Below, one piece after another: positions 1 through 6,783 of a stretch of DNA of 11,504 nt. The notes under the pieces were generated by a model. That model did not search any database and was not told the origin of the DNA. It worked only from the letters and a program-made list of their open reading frames with translations. This stretch comes from Thermoplasmatota archaeon (GTDB lineage: Archaea > Thermoplasmatota > Thermoplasmata > Methanomassiliicoccales > Methanomassiliicoccaceae), in NCBI GenBank assembly GCA_022709105.1, contig JAKIXL010000002.1:3392-14895 (forward strand), read 5' to 3'. Made by a program: the position numbers and the translations under genes. Each line of letters begins with the position of its first letter. The first letter of the stretch is position 1.

Positions 1-100
1 CCGCCGCCACAACCGCTATCTTGGACTCGCCCTGGGCTGACAGATCGCTTTCCTGCTCCATAGGAGCGAGGATGCAGATGCCTGGATGGTATTTCAACAT
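1..100 (-). CDS. Start of an unknown leftward gene (partial, runs off left edge)
   Basis: Thirty-three codons are visible from an ATG at 100 to the window edge. The peptide begins MLKYHPGICILAPMEQ and ends in a short hydrophobic run (KIAVVAA) that could open a beta strand. I do not recognise the family. The same frame stays open upstream to about 235 and would encode a Ser/Thr/Pro/Glu-rich tail (for example TSETERTDPPDARPVSEEA), but it contains no ATG, GTG or TTG there. ATG100 is therefore the only ordinary start. Either the upstream tail is untranslated leader of about 100 bases, or an N-terminal tail has lost its start codon. No clear ribosome binding site is visible before ATG100. Too little of the protein is present to assign a function. 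Confidence 0.5.
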   Translation of the reverse strand, partial: MLKYHPGICILAPMEQESDLSAQGESKIAVVAA

Positions 101-220
101 TGAGCTGTCCGCGCCCGCACCCTTTCCGTCCAGGGGAGCGCTCGCGCCGGTCGCCTCCTCGCTGACCGGACGAGCGTCCGGAGGGTCCGTCCGTTCCGTC
201 TCCGAAGTAACGGGCTGATG

Positions 221-229
221 ATTAAATAG
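221..229 (+). promoter_or_regulatory. Probable TATA box for the zinc-ribbon gene at 261
   Basis: ATTAAATAG is the most AT-rich spot in a GC-rich region and lies about 36 bases before the ATG at 261. That places an expected archaeal start site near 250. The complementary strand reads CTATTTAAT, so the same patch could also serve the leftward gene starting at 100. Direction is not settled by sequence alone. Confidence 0.45.
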
Positions 230-260
230 CTGACATTAAAATCCCCCACGGGGAAGCCAG

Positions 261-885
261 ATGCTCTGCACGAACTGCAACGCCCTGATCAGCGAAGGAT
301 CTTCCTTCTGCCCCCGATGCGGGAAGCCTGTGGTCACAGGCAACGGCGGGCAGCAGAAGGAGACGCCGACAGAACCGACCTCCATGGACCTGCCGCCGCG
401 CCTCAATCAAGGAGTCCGGCCTGTTCAACAAGTCGTACTCGGCGATCGAGACCATCGCCCTGGAGGACCTCACCGGGGTGACCACGAAGAGGGGATTGTT
501 CTCTTCGGCGCTGATCATCAGCCACGAGCGCGGTGAGACCAAGATCGTGAACCTTTACAGCGTCGATCCCGCCGGAGATCCCCACGGCAAGGCAGTGGCC
601 CCCGAGCTGGTGCAACACCTGCTGAACAATGCCGCCCGCGGCAGGCTCGAGGATCTAGAGCGGGAGAAGCAGATGAGCCGGGTCCAGTACGTTCTCGACT
701 TCTCCTTCCTGAGGTCGGAGATGGAGAAGGGCGGAATAGTGGTGCAGACCATCAAGTGCCCGGCGTGCGGAGCGGGGATGGCGCTCCCGCCCTCTGGCAA
801 TAATGCCAGGTGCCCCTACTGCGGGAGCATGGTCCAAGCCCAGGACATATTCGAGAAGATGAAAGGGCTGATAGGAGCGCTCTGA
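261..885 (+). pseudogene. Zinc ribbon / PH-like domain / zinc ribbon protein, frameshifted
   Basis: The first frame (ATG 261) encodes a zinc ribbon with CTNC near residues 3-6 and CPRC near 18-21, then a Thr/Pro/Gln-rich linker up to about position 390. After that it turns into low-quality sequence and stops at 534-536. From about 400 the protein-like sequence continues in the next frame: SIKESGLFNKSYSAIETIAL, then LEDLTGV, TTKRGLFSSALIIS and KIVNLYSV, which resembles a PH-like (bacterial-PH type) beta domain. A charged helix follows, and then a second zinc ribbon (CPACG ... CPYCG) and a short C-terminal helix, ending at 885. The second frame has no ATG start, only a GTG at 478 inside the domain. 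One extra base, or a small deletion, between about 375 and 405 explains the split. The first strands of the PH fold also seem missing, which favours a deletion. Function is unknown; such proteins are often membrane- or signalling-associated adaptors. A sequencing error cannot be excluded. Confidence 0.7.
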
Positions 886-1009
886 ACCCGCTCCTGACGC
901 GGCCTCGACCGCCCGACGTCTGAAGCGTAGCCTGCAATCGCCCGATGATCATTTCCAGGCATGGCCAGCGGTCCGCTGTTATCAGGAACCGCCTCCGGAC
1001 CGTCCTGTA

Positions 1010-1018
1010 TTTTATATC
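1010..1018 (+). promoter_or_regulatory. Probable TATA box for the RNase III-like gene
   Basis: An AT-rich TTTTATATC element lies about 45-50 bases before the TTG start at 1062. Transcription would be expected to begin near 1038-1042, leaving a short leader that still contains the GGAGG at 1050-1054. A second AT-rich patch (ATTTTATAG) follows at about 1028-1036 and is a weaker alternative. The gap before it (886-1009) shows no gene or clear terminator. Confidence 0.5.
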
Positions 1019-1049
1019 CAATCATCAATTTTATAGCCCGAACCTACCT

Positions 1050-1054
1050 GGAGG
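1050..1054 (+). promoter_or_regulatory. Ribosome binding site selecting a TTG start
   Basis: GGAGG ends seven bases before TTG 1062. This is the right spacing for that codon and too far (22 bases) from the next candidate, ATG 1077, which is in the same frame. It is the reason for choosing TTG. Confidence 0.6.
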
Positions 1055-1061
1055 CACCTGA

Positions 1062-1496
1062 TTGGCCAAGAGCAAGATGGATCTGGAGACGTTGCTGGGC
1101 TACTCCTTCAACGAGCCTGAGCTGATGGAGCGGGCCGTGGCTCGCGAGGGAACTGGTAAACGCGCCAAGGCGTCGGGCGCGAAGGACCCTGGCCTCAGAG
1201 TGCTCGGCGAGGCAGCTATCTGCTTCGCGGTGGTGAACCACTTCTACTCCCAGGGCATGAGCCCGAGCCAGATCGATGAAGAACGTGCGGCCAGGGTATG
1301 CCGGGAGAACTACGCCCGCGTTGCCGAGGAGATCGGTCTGGGGGATTGCCTCATACCCTCCGGCCCGCCGCGGGGAAGCTCTCTGGGAGAGAGGTTCGAA
1401 CAGGTTATGGGCGCGGTGTACCTGGACGATGTCAACGCCGGCGGCACGGGGATCGGCGCCTGCTGGGAGGTCCTCCGGAAGATCAATTTGATCTGA
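1062..1496 (+). CDS. RNase III-fold protein with altered catalytic site
   Basis: This 144-residue protein follows the RNase III catalytic-domain pattern from end to end. It has LETLLGYSFNEPELMERAVA at residues 8-27, LRVLGEAAICFAVV at 45-58 (the signature helix), CRENYARVAEEIGLGDCL at 80-97, and GERFEQVMGAVYLDD at 109-123. Canonical RNase III carries ERLEFLGDAV and ADAFEALIGA in these helices, with four metal-binding acids (E, D, D, E). Here the first Glu is Arg46, the signature Asp is Glu50, the later Asp is Glu110, and the last Glu is kept (Glu113). No double-stranded-RNA-binding domain follows, so the length matches mini-III type proteins. The loss of one acid suggests a non-catalytic or altered protein that binds structured RNA, perhaps as a dimer; this is inference. 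It appears to be transcribed alone from its own promoter. The start is TTG, chosen from the GGAGG upstream. Confidence 0.75.
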   Translation: MAKSKMDLETLLGYSFNEPELMERAVAREGTGKRAKASGAKDPGLRVLGEAAICFAVVNHFYSQGMSPSQIDEERAARVCRENYARVAEEIGLGDCLIPSGPPRGSSLGERFEQVMGAVYLDDVNAGGTGIGACWEVLRKINLI

Positions 1497-1742
1497 GCGG
1501 GCACGCCGCCACAGCACCTCCCCCGCAGGGCGGCGGCCATCCGGGTCTGGCCAGCTTCAAGTACCGGCGGCCCCCAGGCGTCATGCCGGTCATAACATGG
1601 TCGACATCGGCGAGCTGATCGATCTGGTCGATAATGAGACGCTCCTCACCCTAGGTCAGAAAGCGCCCCCCTAGGCGGCCCGCCTGCCCTGGCGCGAAAA
1701 GGTCATTTGGCCCCTCCTTTCAAACCACCGTCGAGGCGAGCG
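1497..1742. other. Gap with no convincing gene; possible small ORF or remnant
   Basis: About 246 bases lie between the RNase III-like gene and the VOC gene. A short rightward frame at 1597-1674 (ATG to TAG, 25 residues, starting MVDIGELIDLVDNETLLTLG) has an acidic, helix-like look. The opposite strand over the same bases also gives a plausible short peptide (EERLIIDQIDQLADV), which shows how little such short frames prove. No ribosome binding site precedes ATG 1597. I see no TATA box of quality and no terminator. A decayed gene fragment is possible. Confidence 0.25.
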
Positions 1743-2120
1743 ATGAGCCACACGGTCATACATTTCGAGATACCGGCGGACGACCCGAAGAGGATGAGGA
1801 CGTTCTACGAGAGCTTGTTCGGCTGGAGGTTCTTCGATATCCCGGAGATGGGGTACACCACCATCCACACGGTCGATACCGACGATGATGGCATGCTGCG
1901 GGAGCCGGGGATTAACGGCGGCATGTACAAGAGGACCGAGAGCGCCCAGGTGCCGCTGAACTACATCAGCGTGGAGGATGTGGACGATCTCATCGCCCGC
2001 GCGGTGAGCGGCGGCGGGAAGGTGCGCGCACCGAAGATGCGCGTTCCCAATGTGGGGGACATCGCGGTGATCGAGGACCCTGAGGGGAGCCCCCTGGGCA
2101 TCATCCGTCCGGAGATGTAG
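1743..2120 (+). CDS. VOC superfamily (glyoxalase/dioxygenase-like) protein
   Basis: This 125-residue protein has the paired beta-alpha-beta-beta-beta layout of the vicinal oxygen chelate fold. The first half holds VIHFEIPADDPKRMRTFYES and LFGWRF (residues 5-30). The second half holds NYISVEDVDDLIARAVSGGG, then KVRAPKMRVPNVGDIAVIED and PEGSPLGI, the typical closing strand motif. Size is normal for a single VOC domain. His7 sits where the family's first metal ligand usually is, but the matching position in the second half is Tyr (NYI), so the metal site may be incomplete; small VOC proteins of this kind often have no known reaction. ATG 1743 is chosen because the match to the family begins there and GAGG at 1733-1736 lies six bases upstream. 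An in-frame ATG at 1707 would add twelve proline/arginine-rich residues without family support. Substrate is unknown. Confidence 0.8.
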   Translation: MSHTVIHFEIPADDPKRMRTFYESLFGWRFFDIPEMGYTTIHTVDTDDDGMLREPGINGGMYKRTESAQVPLNYISVEDVDDLIARAVSGGGKVRAPKMRVPNVGDIAVIEDPEGSPLGIIRPEM

Positions 2121-2176
2121 GCGCGCAGAGGCTTGCCGCCTCGGCCGCGCCGGCCGATGGATGAAAAGGCACATTA

Positions 2177-2199
2177 CCCCTATGCTCCCAGTCATGGGG
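2177..2199 (+). promoter_or_regulatory. Small hairpin immediately before the ATPase start codon
   Basis: CCCCTATG (2177-2184) can pair with CATGGGG (2193-2199) as seven base pairs with one bulged T, across an eight-base loop. The GGGG that would be the only Shine-Dalgarno-like element is in the stem and ends two bases before ATG 2201. It could limit translation of the ATPase. This is inference from a short match that could arise by chance in GC-rich DNA. Confidence 0.25.
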
Positions 2200-2200
2200 C

Positions 2201-4915
2201 ATGAGCAGCTGGCACTCCCTCGACCTCAACGAGGTGCTGGACTCGCTGGACACGTCCGACTCGGGCCTCACCGCGGAGGAGGCCGAAGCGCGGCTGCAGA
2301 GGTACGGCCAGAACGAGCTGGTCGGGAGGAAGGGGCCGTCCCCCCTGACGATACTCGCCCGGCAGTTCACCGACCCCCTGGTCGTCATCCTGCTCATCGC
2401 GGCCGCGGTGTCCTTCCTGATCTGGCTGGTCGACCGCCGCCCGGACGAGCTCATCGACGCGGCGCTGATCGTGGCCATCGTGGTCATGAACGCCCTCCTG
2501 GGGTTCTACCAGGAGTACAAGGCCGAGCGCACCCTGGAGGCGCTGAGAGAGCTGGCCTCCCCCCGGGCCACCGTGGTCCGCGACGGTTCCGAGAGGGAAG
2601 TGCCCTCCAAGACCCTGGTCCCCGGGGACGTCATCGTCCTGGCGACCGGCGATAAGGTCTCGGCGGACGCCAGGCTGCTGGAGGCGGTGAACCTCGACGC
2701 GGCGGAGGCGTCCCTGACCGGCGAGTCCGCCCCGGTGAGCAAGGACGCCGGGAGCGTGGTGCCGGAGGACTCGCCCCTGGGTGACCGTACGGACATGGTG
2801 TTCTCCGGCACGTCGATCGGCCAGGGGCGGGGGAGGGCGGTGGTGGTGGCCACCGGGATGGACACCGAGCTGGGCAAGATCGCCGGCCTGGTGGGGGAGG
2901 AGAGCATCGAAACGCCCCTGCAGAGAAAGCTGGCCCGCCTCGGCCGCCAGCTGGGCGTCGCCGTCCTGGTGATCGTGATCATGACCTTCCTTGTCGGCCT
3001 GTCGCGGTCGGCCGATGTCCTGGAACTGTTCCTGTCCGCGGTGTCCCTGGCGGTGGCGGCGATACCGGAGAGCCTTCCCGCGGTGGTGACCGTCAGCCTC
3101 GCCCTAGGCCTTGCCCGCATGGCGAAGCGGAACGCCGTGGTGCGCTCCCTGCCCTCGGTGGAGAGCCTGGGGAGCGCCACGGTGATCTGCACCGACAAGA
3201 CCGGGACGCTGACAACCGGGGAGATGAGCGTCACCGATATCGCCCTCGTGGACCGCGGCATCGAGGTGACCGGGCAGGGCTACGAGCCGAGGGGCGAGCT
3301 GAGAGGAGAGAGCGAAAGATCAGGGGATGACGACGAGCTTACCTGGCTGGTGAGAGCGGGGGCGCTGTGCAACGATGCCCGGCTGGAGCATGACGGCCCC
3401 TGGACGGTCGCCGGCGATGCCACCGAGGGCACCCTCCTGGTCCTCGCCCTCAAGGCCGGGATGGACATCGAGGCGCTGCGCGCCGAGTTCCCCCGGGTGG
3501 ACGAGATCCCCTTCGACTCCAAGAGCAAGCGGATGACCACGGCGCACGTGCGCGAAGGGGAGCGCTACCTGTTCACCAAGGGAGCGGCGGAGTCTGTGCT
3601 CCCGCTCTGCGGCACCGCCATGGTGGACGGCCGGACCGTGCCTCTGGACGACGGCATGCGCGGAACCATGATCGCAAAGGAGCGGCAGATGGCCGACCGC
3701 GCTCTGCGAGTGCTCGCTCTGTCGATGACCGCCGGGGCCGATGACGGCGTCGTGACGGAGGGGACGACCTTCCTCGGCCTGGTGGGCATGATCGACACCC
3801 CCCGCCCCGACGCCATCGACGCCATCGGAGAGTGCCGCTCCGCGGGCATCAGGGTCATCATGATCACCGGGGACCACGGGCGCACCGCGGAGGCCATCGC
3901 CAGGCAGATGGGGATCGGCGACGGCATCACCCCGGCGATCACCGGAAGGGAGCTGAGCGGCATGCCGGCCGAGGAGCTGGCCTCCCGGGTCCGCAAGGCC
4001 AGCGTGTTCGCCCGGGTCTCTCCGGAGCACAAGGTGAACATCGTGAGGGCGCTGCAGGCGAACGGCGAGGTGGTGGCCATGACCGGCGACGGGGTGAACG
4101 ACGCACCGGCGCTGAAGCGCGCGGACATAGGGGTGGCCATGGGCATCACCGGGACCGACGTTGCCAAGGAGGCGGCGGACATCGTGCTGATGGACGATGA
4201 CTTCGCCTCCATCGCCGGGGCGGTGGAGGAGGGGAGGGGCATCTACGACAACATCCGCAGGTTCGTCGCCTTCCTGCTGTCCTGCAACGGCGGCGAGATC
4301 GCGCTCATCTTCGCGGCCACGCTGCTGTACGCCCAGCCGGAGCTCCTGCCCTTCCTGCTGCCCATACAGATATTGTGGATCAACCTCCTGACCGATGGCT
4401 TCCCGGCGCTGGCCTTGGGCCTTGAGAGGGCTGATCCCGAGATCATGAAGCGATGTCCCCGGGACCCCCAAGAAGGGCCGGTGAACCGCATCATGGCCTA
4501 CCGCATGGCGGTCCTGGGCGCGGTCATGGCCTTGGCCGGCCTGGTAGCGTTCCACATCAGCTTCACCGCTGACGGGGACGCCGGCCGGGCGCGGACGGTG
4601 GTGTTCTGCACCCTCGTGCTCACCCAGCTGTTCGCTGCCTTCTCCTTCCGCTCCGACCGTTCGGTCCTGGAGACCGGGCTGTGGGGCAATCCCCATCTTG
4701 TCTACGCGGTCCTCTTCTCCCTCGCGCTCCAACTGGCGGTGGTGTACCTGCCTCCCCTCAGCACGGCCTTCCGCTCCGCTCCCCTCGCCGGAGAGTGGCT
4801 GTACATCGTTCCCCTTTCCCTGCTCGGCCTGGTGGTCAACGAGGCAATCAAAAAGGTCATCATCAGGTATCGAGCTAAGAGGGACATCTGCGAGCTGAGG
4901 GACGATGGAAATTGA
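2201..4915 (+). CDS. P-type ATPase, P2 calcium-transporting type
   Basis: This 904-residue membrane ion pump has the standard order of P2 ATPases. An N-terminal cation-ATPase domain (SGLTAEEAEARLQRYGQNEL) precedes membrane pair M1-M2 at about 50-105, the actuator domain with TGES at 173-176, and M3-M4 at about 250-305. M4 carries AAIPESLPA with Glu290. The phosphorylation motif is DKTGTLT with Asp332, the nucleotide-binding domain has KGA at 460-462, and the hinge TGDGVNDAPALK begins at 628. Six further membrane segments follow. Ion-site residues of the SERCA type are visible: Glu290 (M4), Asn696 and Glu699 (M5, SCNGGE), and Asn728, Thr731 and Asp732 (M6, NLLTDG). The M8 acidic residue of SERCA is not evident. 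Calcium export is the likely role, but other cations are possible. Length is normal for the bacterial/archaeal PMR1/SERCA-like group. The last 11 bases overlap the start of rtcA, suggesting cotranscription. Confidence 0.93.
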   Translation: MSSWHSLDLNEVLDSLDTSDSGLTAEEAEARLQRYGQNELVGRKGPSPLTILARQFTDPLVVILLIAAAVSFLIWLVDRRPDELIDAALIVAIVVMNALLGFYQEYKAERTLEALRELASPRATVVRDGSEREVPSKTLVPGDVIVLATGDKVSADARLLEAVNLDAAEASLTGESAPVSKDAGSVVPEDSPLGDRTDMVFSGTSIGQGRGRAVVVATGMDTELGKIAGLVGEESIETPLQRKLARLGRQLGVAVLVIVIMTFLVGLSRSADVLELFLSAVSLAVAAIPESLPAVVTVSLALGLARMAKRNAVVRSLPSVESLGSATVICTDKTGTLTTGEMSVTDIALVDRGIEVTGQGYEPRGELRGESERSGDDDELTWLVRAGALCNDARLEHDGPWTVAGDATEGTLLVLALKAGMDIEALRAEFPRVDEIPFDSKSKRMTTAHVREGERYLFTKGAAESVLPLCGTAMVDGRTVPLDDGMRGTMIAKERQMADRALRVLALSMTAGADDGVVTEGTTFLGLVGMIDTPRPDAIDAIGECRSAGIRVIMITGDHGRTAEAIARQMGIGDGITPAITGRELSGMPAEELASRVRKASVFARVSPEHKVNIVRALQANGEVVAMTGDGVNDAPALKRADIGVAMGITGTDVAKEAADIVLMDDDFASIAGAVEEGRGIYDNIRRFVAFLLSCNGGEIALIFAATLLYAQPELLPFLLPIQILWINLLTDGFPALALGLERADPEIMKRCPRDPQEGPVNRIMAYRMAVLGAVMALAGLVAFHISFTADGDAGRARTVVFCTLVLTQLFAAFSFRSDRSVLETGLWGNPHLVYAVLFSLALQLAVVYLPPLSTAFRSAPLAGEWLYIVPLSLLGLVVNEAIKKVIIRYRAKRDICELRDDGN

Positions 4916-5948
4916 CGGTTCGTACGGAGAGGGCGGGGGGCAGATACTGCGCTGCTCGGTGGCGCTGTCGGCGCTGACCGGCAGGGAGGTCACGATCAAC
5001 AACATCAGGGCCAAGAGAGGGAAGCCGGGCCTGGCGGCTCAGCACCTCGCCGCGGTGATGGGCGTGGCCGCACTGTGCGACGGGGACGTGGAGAACGCGT
5101 TCGTGGGCTCGACCTCGATCACCTTCCGACCCGGCAAGGTCCTGGGAGGAAGCCACGAGCTGGACGTGGGCACCGCGGGGAGCGTCACGCTGGTGCTGCA
5201 GTCCTGCCTGCTGGCCTCGCTGCGCGCGCCGGCGGCCACGGAGATCGAGGTGCGGGGCGGGACCAACGTGCAGATGTCGCCGCCGGCGGACTACTACCTC
5301 AACGTCCTCATTCCCCTGCTAGGCAGAATGGGCTACGATGTCCAGATGGACCTCCTCTCCCGTGGGTTCTATCCCCAAGGAGGGGGCGCGGTGCGTGCGT
5401 CCATCGCCCCTTGCCTCGGCCTCATGGCGCTGGACCTGGGAGAGCGGGGCAGGCTGGTGGAGGTGGGAGGGGAGTGCTTCACCCAGAACCTGCCGGAGCA
5501 TGTCGCCCACCGCATGGAGGACGCTGTCCGGCAATCGCTCGTGGACCATGAGCTCAGGCTCCGGACGCGCCGTACCACCGGCCATTCCACCGGGGCCGGG
5601 ACGGCGCTGTACGCGAGGTACCAGAACACCGTGCTTGGCGCCGACGGGCTCGGGAAGAAGGGGGTGCCGGCGGAGCGGGTGGGGGAGGAGGCGGCGGCCA
5701 GGCTCCGGCAGGAGATGGACGGCCCGGGCACTCTGGACGTGCACGCCGCCGATCAGCTCCTTCCGTACATGGCCTTGGCCGGCGGCCCCTCGGCGTTCAG
5801 GGTGCGGGAGGTCACCGAGCACCTCACGACCCAGATGTGGCTGCTCCGGCAGTTCCTGGACGTCGAGTTCGTGATGGAGCGGGACAGGAGGGGAGCGAGG
5901 GTCGAAGTGATGCCTACCCGTACATCCCGGGAGGGGCGACCCGCCTGA
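4905..5948 (+). CDS. rtcA: RNA 3'-terminal phosphate cyclase
   Basis: This 347-residue enzyme converts RNA 3'-phosphate ends to 2',3'-cyclic phosphates using ATP, through an adenylated histidine. Family marks run the full length: DGSYGEGGGQILR at 4-16, AKRGKPGLAAQH near 38-49, RGGTNVQMSPPADYYL near 117-132, GFYPQGGGAVR near 154-164, ADGLGKKGVPAERVGEEAA in the C-terminal third, and HAADQLLPYMALAGG at 280-294. The motif TEHLTTQ at 304-310 places His306 at the position of the catalytic histidine (E. coli His309). The usual Asn after the HLxT stretch is Gln here, a conservative change. Length is normal. ATG 4905 sits inside the last codons of the upstream ATPase gene with an 11-base overlap, so it probably depends on translational coupling. 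Its last 35 bases overlap the convergent PAC2-family gene. No RtcB gene or rtcR-type regulator is present. Confidence 0.93.
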   Translation: MEIDGSYGEGGGQILRCSVALSALTGREVTINNIRAKRGKPGLAAQHLAAVMGVAALCDGDVENAFVGSTSITFRPGKVLGGSHELDVGTAGSVTLVLQSCLLASLRAPAATEIEVRGGTNVQMSPPADYYLNVLIPLLGRMGYDVQMDLLSRGFYPQGGGAVRASIAPCLGLMALDLGERGRLVEVGGECFTQNLPEHVAHRMEDAVRQSLVDHELRLRTRRTTGHSTGAGTALYARYQNTVLGADGLGKKGVPAERVGEEAAARLRQEMDGPGTLDVHAADQLLPYMALAGGPSAFRVREVTEHLTTQMWLLRQFLDVEFVMERDRRGARVEVMPTRTSREGRPA

Positions 5949-6681
5949 GCTCGGTCTCCTTGCCCGCCTTCTCGTACATGTCCTTGAGGCTGTCCTCTAT
6001 GGCCTCCGCCTCCTTCACCAGCGGCCCGATGTCCAGCAGGTCCTTGAGCACAAGGCGGTTGATCGCCTTGGTCACCGCCGCTGCCGCCCGGGCGTCGGGG
6101 AACTCGGTGCTCGCCTCCGAGAGAATGGTTATCACGTCGAAGATGCGGTTCACCCCCTCGTTCAGCAGTACGCCGGAGAGCCCGACGATCACCCCTCCCT
6201 CGAATATGTCGACCCCGTTGTCCTTCAGCAGCCCTCTTGCCTCGGGGGTGGAGCCGACCCCCAGCACAAGGCCGCTGCCGTCGGCGTTCGGCGGCCGCCC
6301 GCTCTGCTTGGTGCTTATCCCCTCCGGGGAGATGATCATCCGGCACTTGTGGTCCTCCGCCCAGTCCATTATCGTCCTTCCCAGGTCCTTGATGATGTGC
6401 GGAGGGGGCTGAAACTCCGAGACGAACACCACCAGACGGTCGCCGTCGTCACCGATCTCCCCGGCGTAGATGCGCACCGGGCTGTTGGGCACCCCGTTCC
6501 TTATCATGGACACCGCGGGGAAGGTGTCCGAGTCCACCACCGCGATCTGCCTCAGGCCAAGGGAGCCGACGATGTAGTTGGCGACTATGGAACCGACCAG
6601 GCCGATGGAGGGGAACCCGTCGAGCACATAGGCGCCGCGGAGGTTCATCTCCTCTATCTCGATGATCTTGATGTAGCTCAT
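5914..6681 (-). CDS. PAC2-family proteasome assembly chaperone with C-terminal HbYX tail
   Basis: This 255-residue protein belongs to the PAC2 family (archaeal PbaA/PbaB, eukaryotic Pba1/Pba2), which helps assemble 20S proteasome alpha rings or caps them. Visible family features are the N-terminal strand followed by VLDGFPSIGLVGSIVANYIV (19-38), YAGEIGDDGDRLVVFVSEFQ, MIISPEGIS, a glycine-rich GVIVGLSGVLLNEG loop, and a C-terminal helical region (VKEAEAIEDSLKDMYEKAGK). The protein ends PPGMYG, so its last three residues (Met-Tyr-Gly) fit the hydrophobic-Tyr-any motif with which PAN and PbaA dock into proteasome alpha-ring pockets. ATG 6681 is the first start matching the family; the same frame stays open farther upstream but that part looks like chance open frame and crosses the divergent promoter. 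The TATA element about 29 bases upstream implies a leaderless or nearly leaderless mRNA. The 3' end overlaps rtcA. Confidence 0.88.
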   Translation of the reverse strand: MSYIKIIEIEEMNLRGAYVLDGFPSIGLVGSIVANYIVGSLGLRQIAVVDSDTFPAVSMIRNGVPNSPVRIYAGEIGDDGDRLVVFVSEFQPPPHIIKDLGRTIMDWAEDHKCRMIISPEGISTKQSGRPPNADGSGLVLGVGSTPEARGLLKDNGVDIFEGGVIVGLSGVLLNEGVNRIFDVITILSEASTEFPDARAAAAVTKAINRLVLKDLLDIGPLVKEAEAIEDSLKDMYEKAGKETELRRVAPPGMYG

Positions 6682-6705
6682 GCTGTTCCGATTCCAACCA
6701 CGACG

Positions 6706-6714
6706 TAATAAAAA
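6706..6714 (-). promoter_or_regulatory. TATA box for the PAC2-family gene
   Basis: Read on the minus strand the element is TTTTTATTA, centred about 29 bases before ATG 6681. In Archaea transcription starts roughly 25 bases after the TATA centre, so the mRNA would begin within a few bases of the start codon. No Shine-Dalgarno sequence is needed or seen. Confidence 0.6.
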
Positions 6715-6752
6715 GTTGTCCGGCACGGCCCCTCGTCCAGCGCCTGGGGAAA

Positions 6753-6762
6753 GATTATACTT
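6753..6762 (+). promoter_or_regulatory. TATA box for the riboflavin reductase gene
   Basis: GATTATACTT is centred about 26 bases before GTG 6784, predicting a leaderless transcript. No purine-rich Shine-Dalgarno sequence lies between them, which agrees. The box is about 45 bases from the opposing TATA box of the PAC2-family gene, so the two genes share a short divergent control region. Confidence 0.6.
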
Positions 6763-6783
6763 CGGGGCACCGTATTCAGAGCC

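Noticed and set aside
21-218. Rightward 65-codon frame at the left edge
   Set aside because: Its peptide is low-complexity and without a ribosome binding site, while the minus strand gives a better N-terminal coding sequence.
1650-1675. Two CCTAGG palindromes 20 bases apart
   Set aside because: Six-base palindromes with no promoter or repeat context; likely chance.
2128-2155. Short GC hairpins (GAGGC/GCCTC and GGCC/GGCC) after the VOC gene as a terminator
   Set aside because: Stems are only four to five bases and are not followed by a T run; archaeal terminators are mainly T-rich.
3320-5014. Long open frame on the minus strand (about 560 codons) opposite the ATPase and rtcA genes
   Set aside because: It is antisense to two well-supported genes, and its composition (His/Arg/Gly/Pro-rich, no domains) is typical of GC-rich shadow frames.
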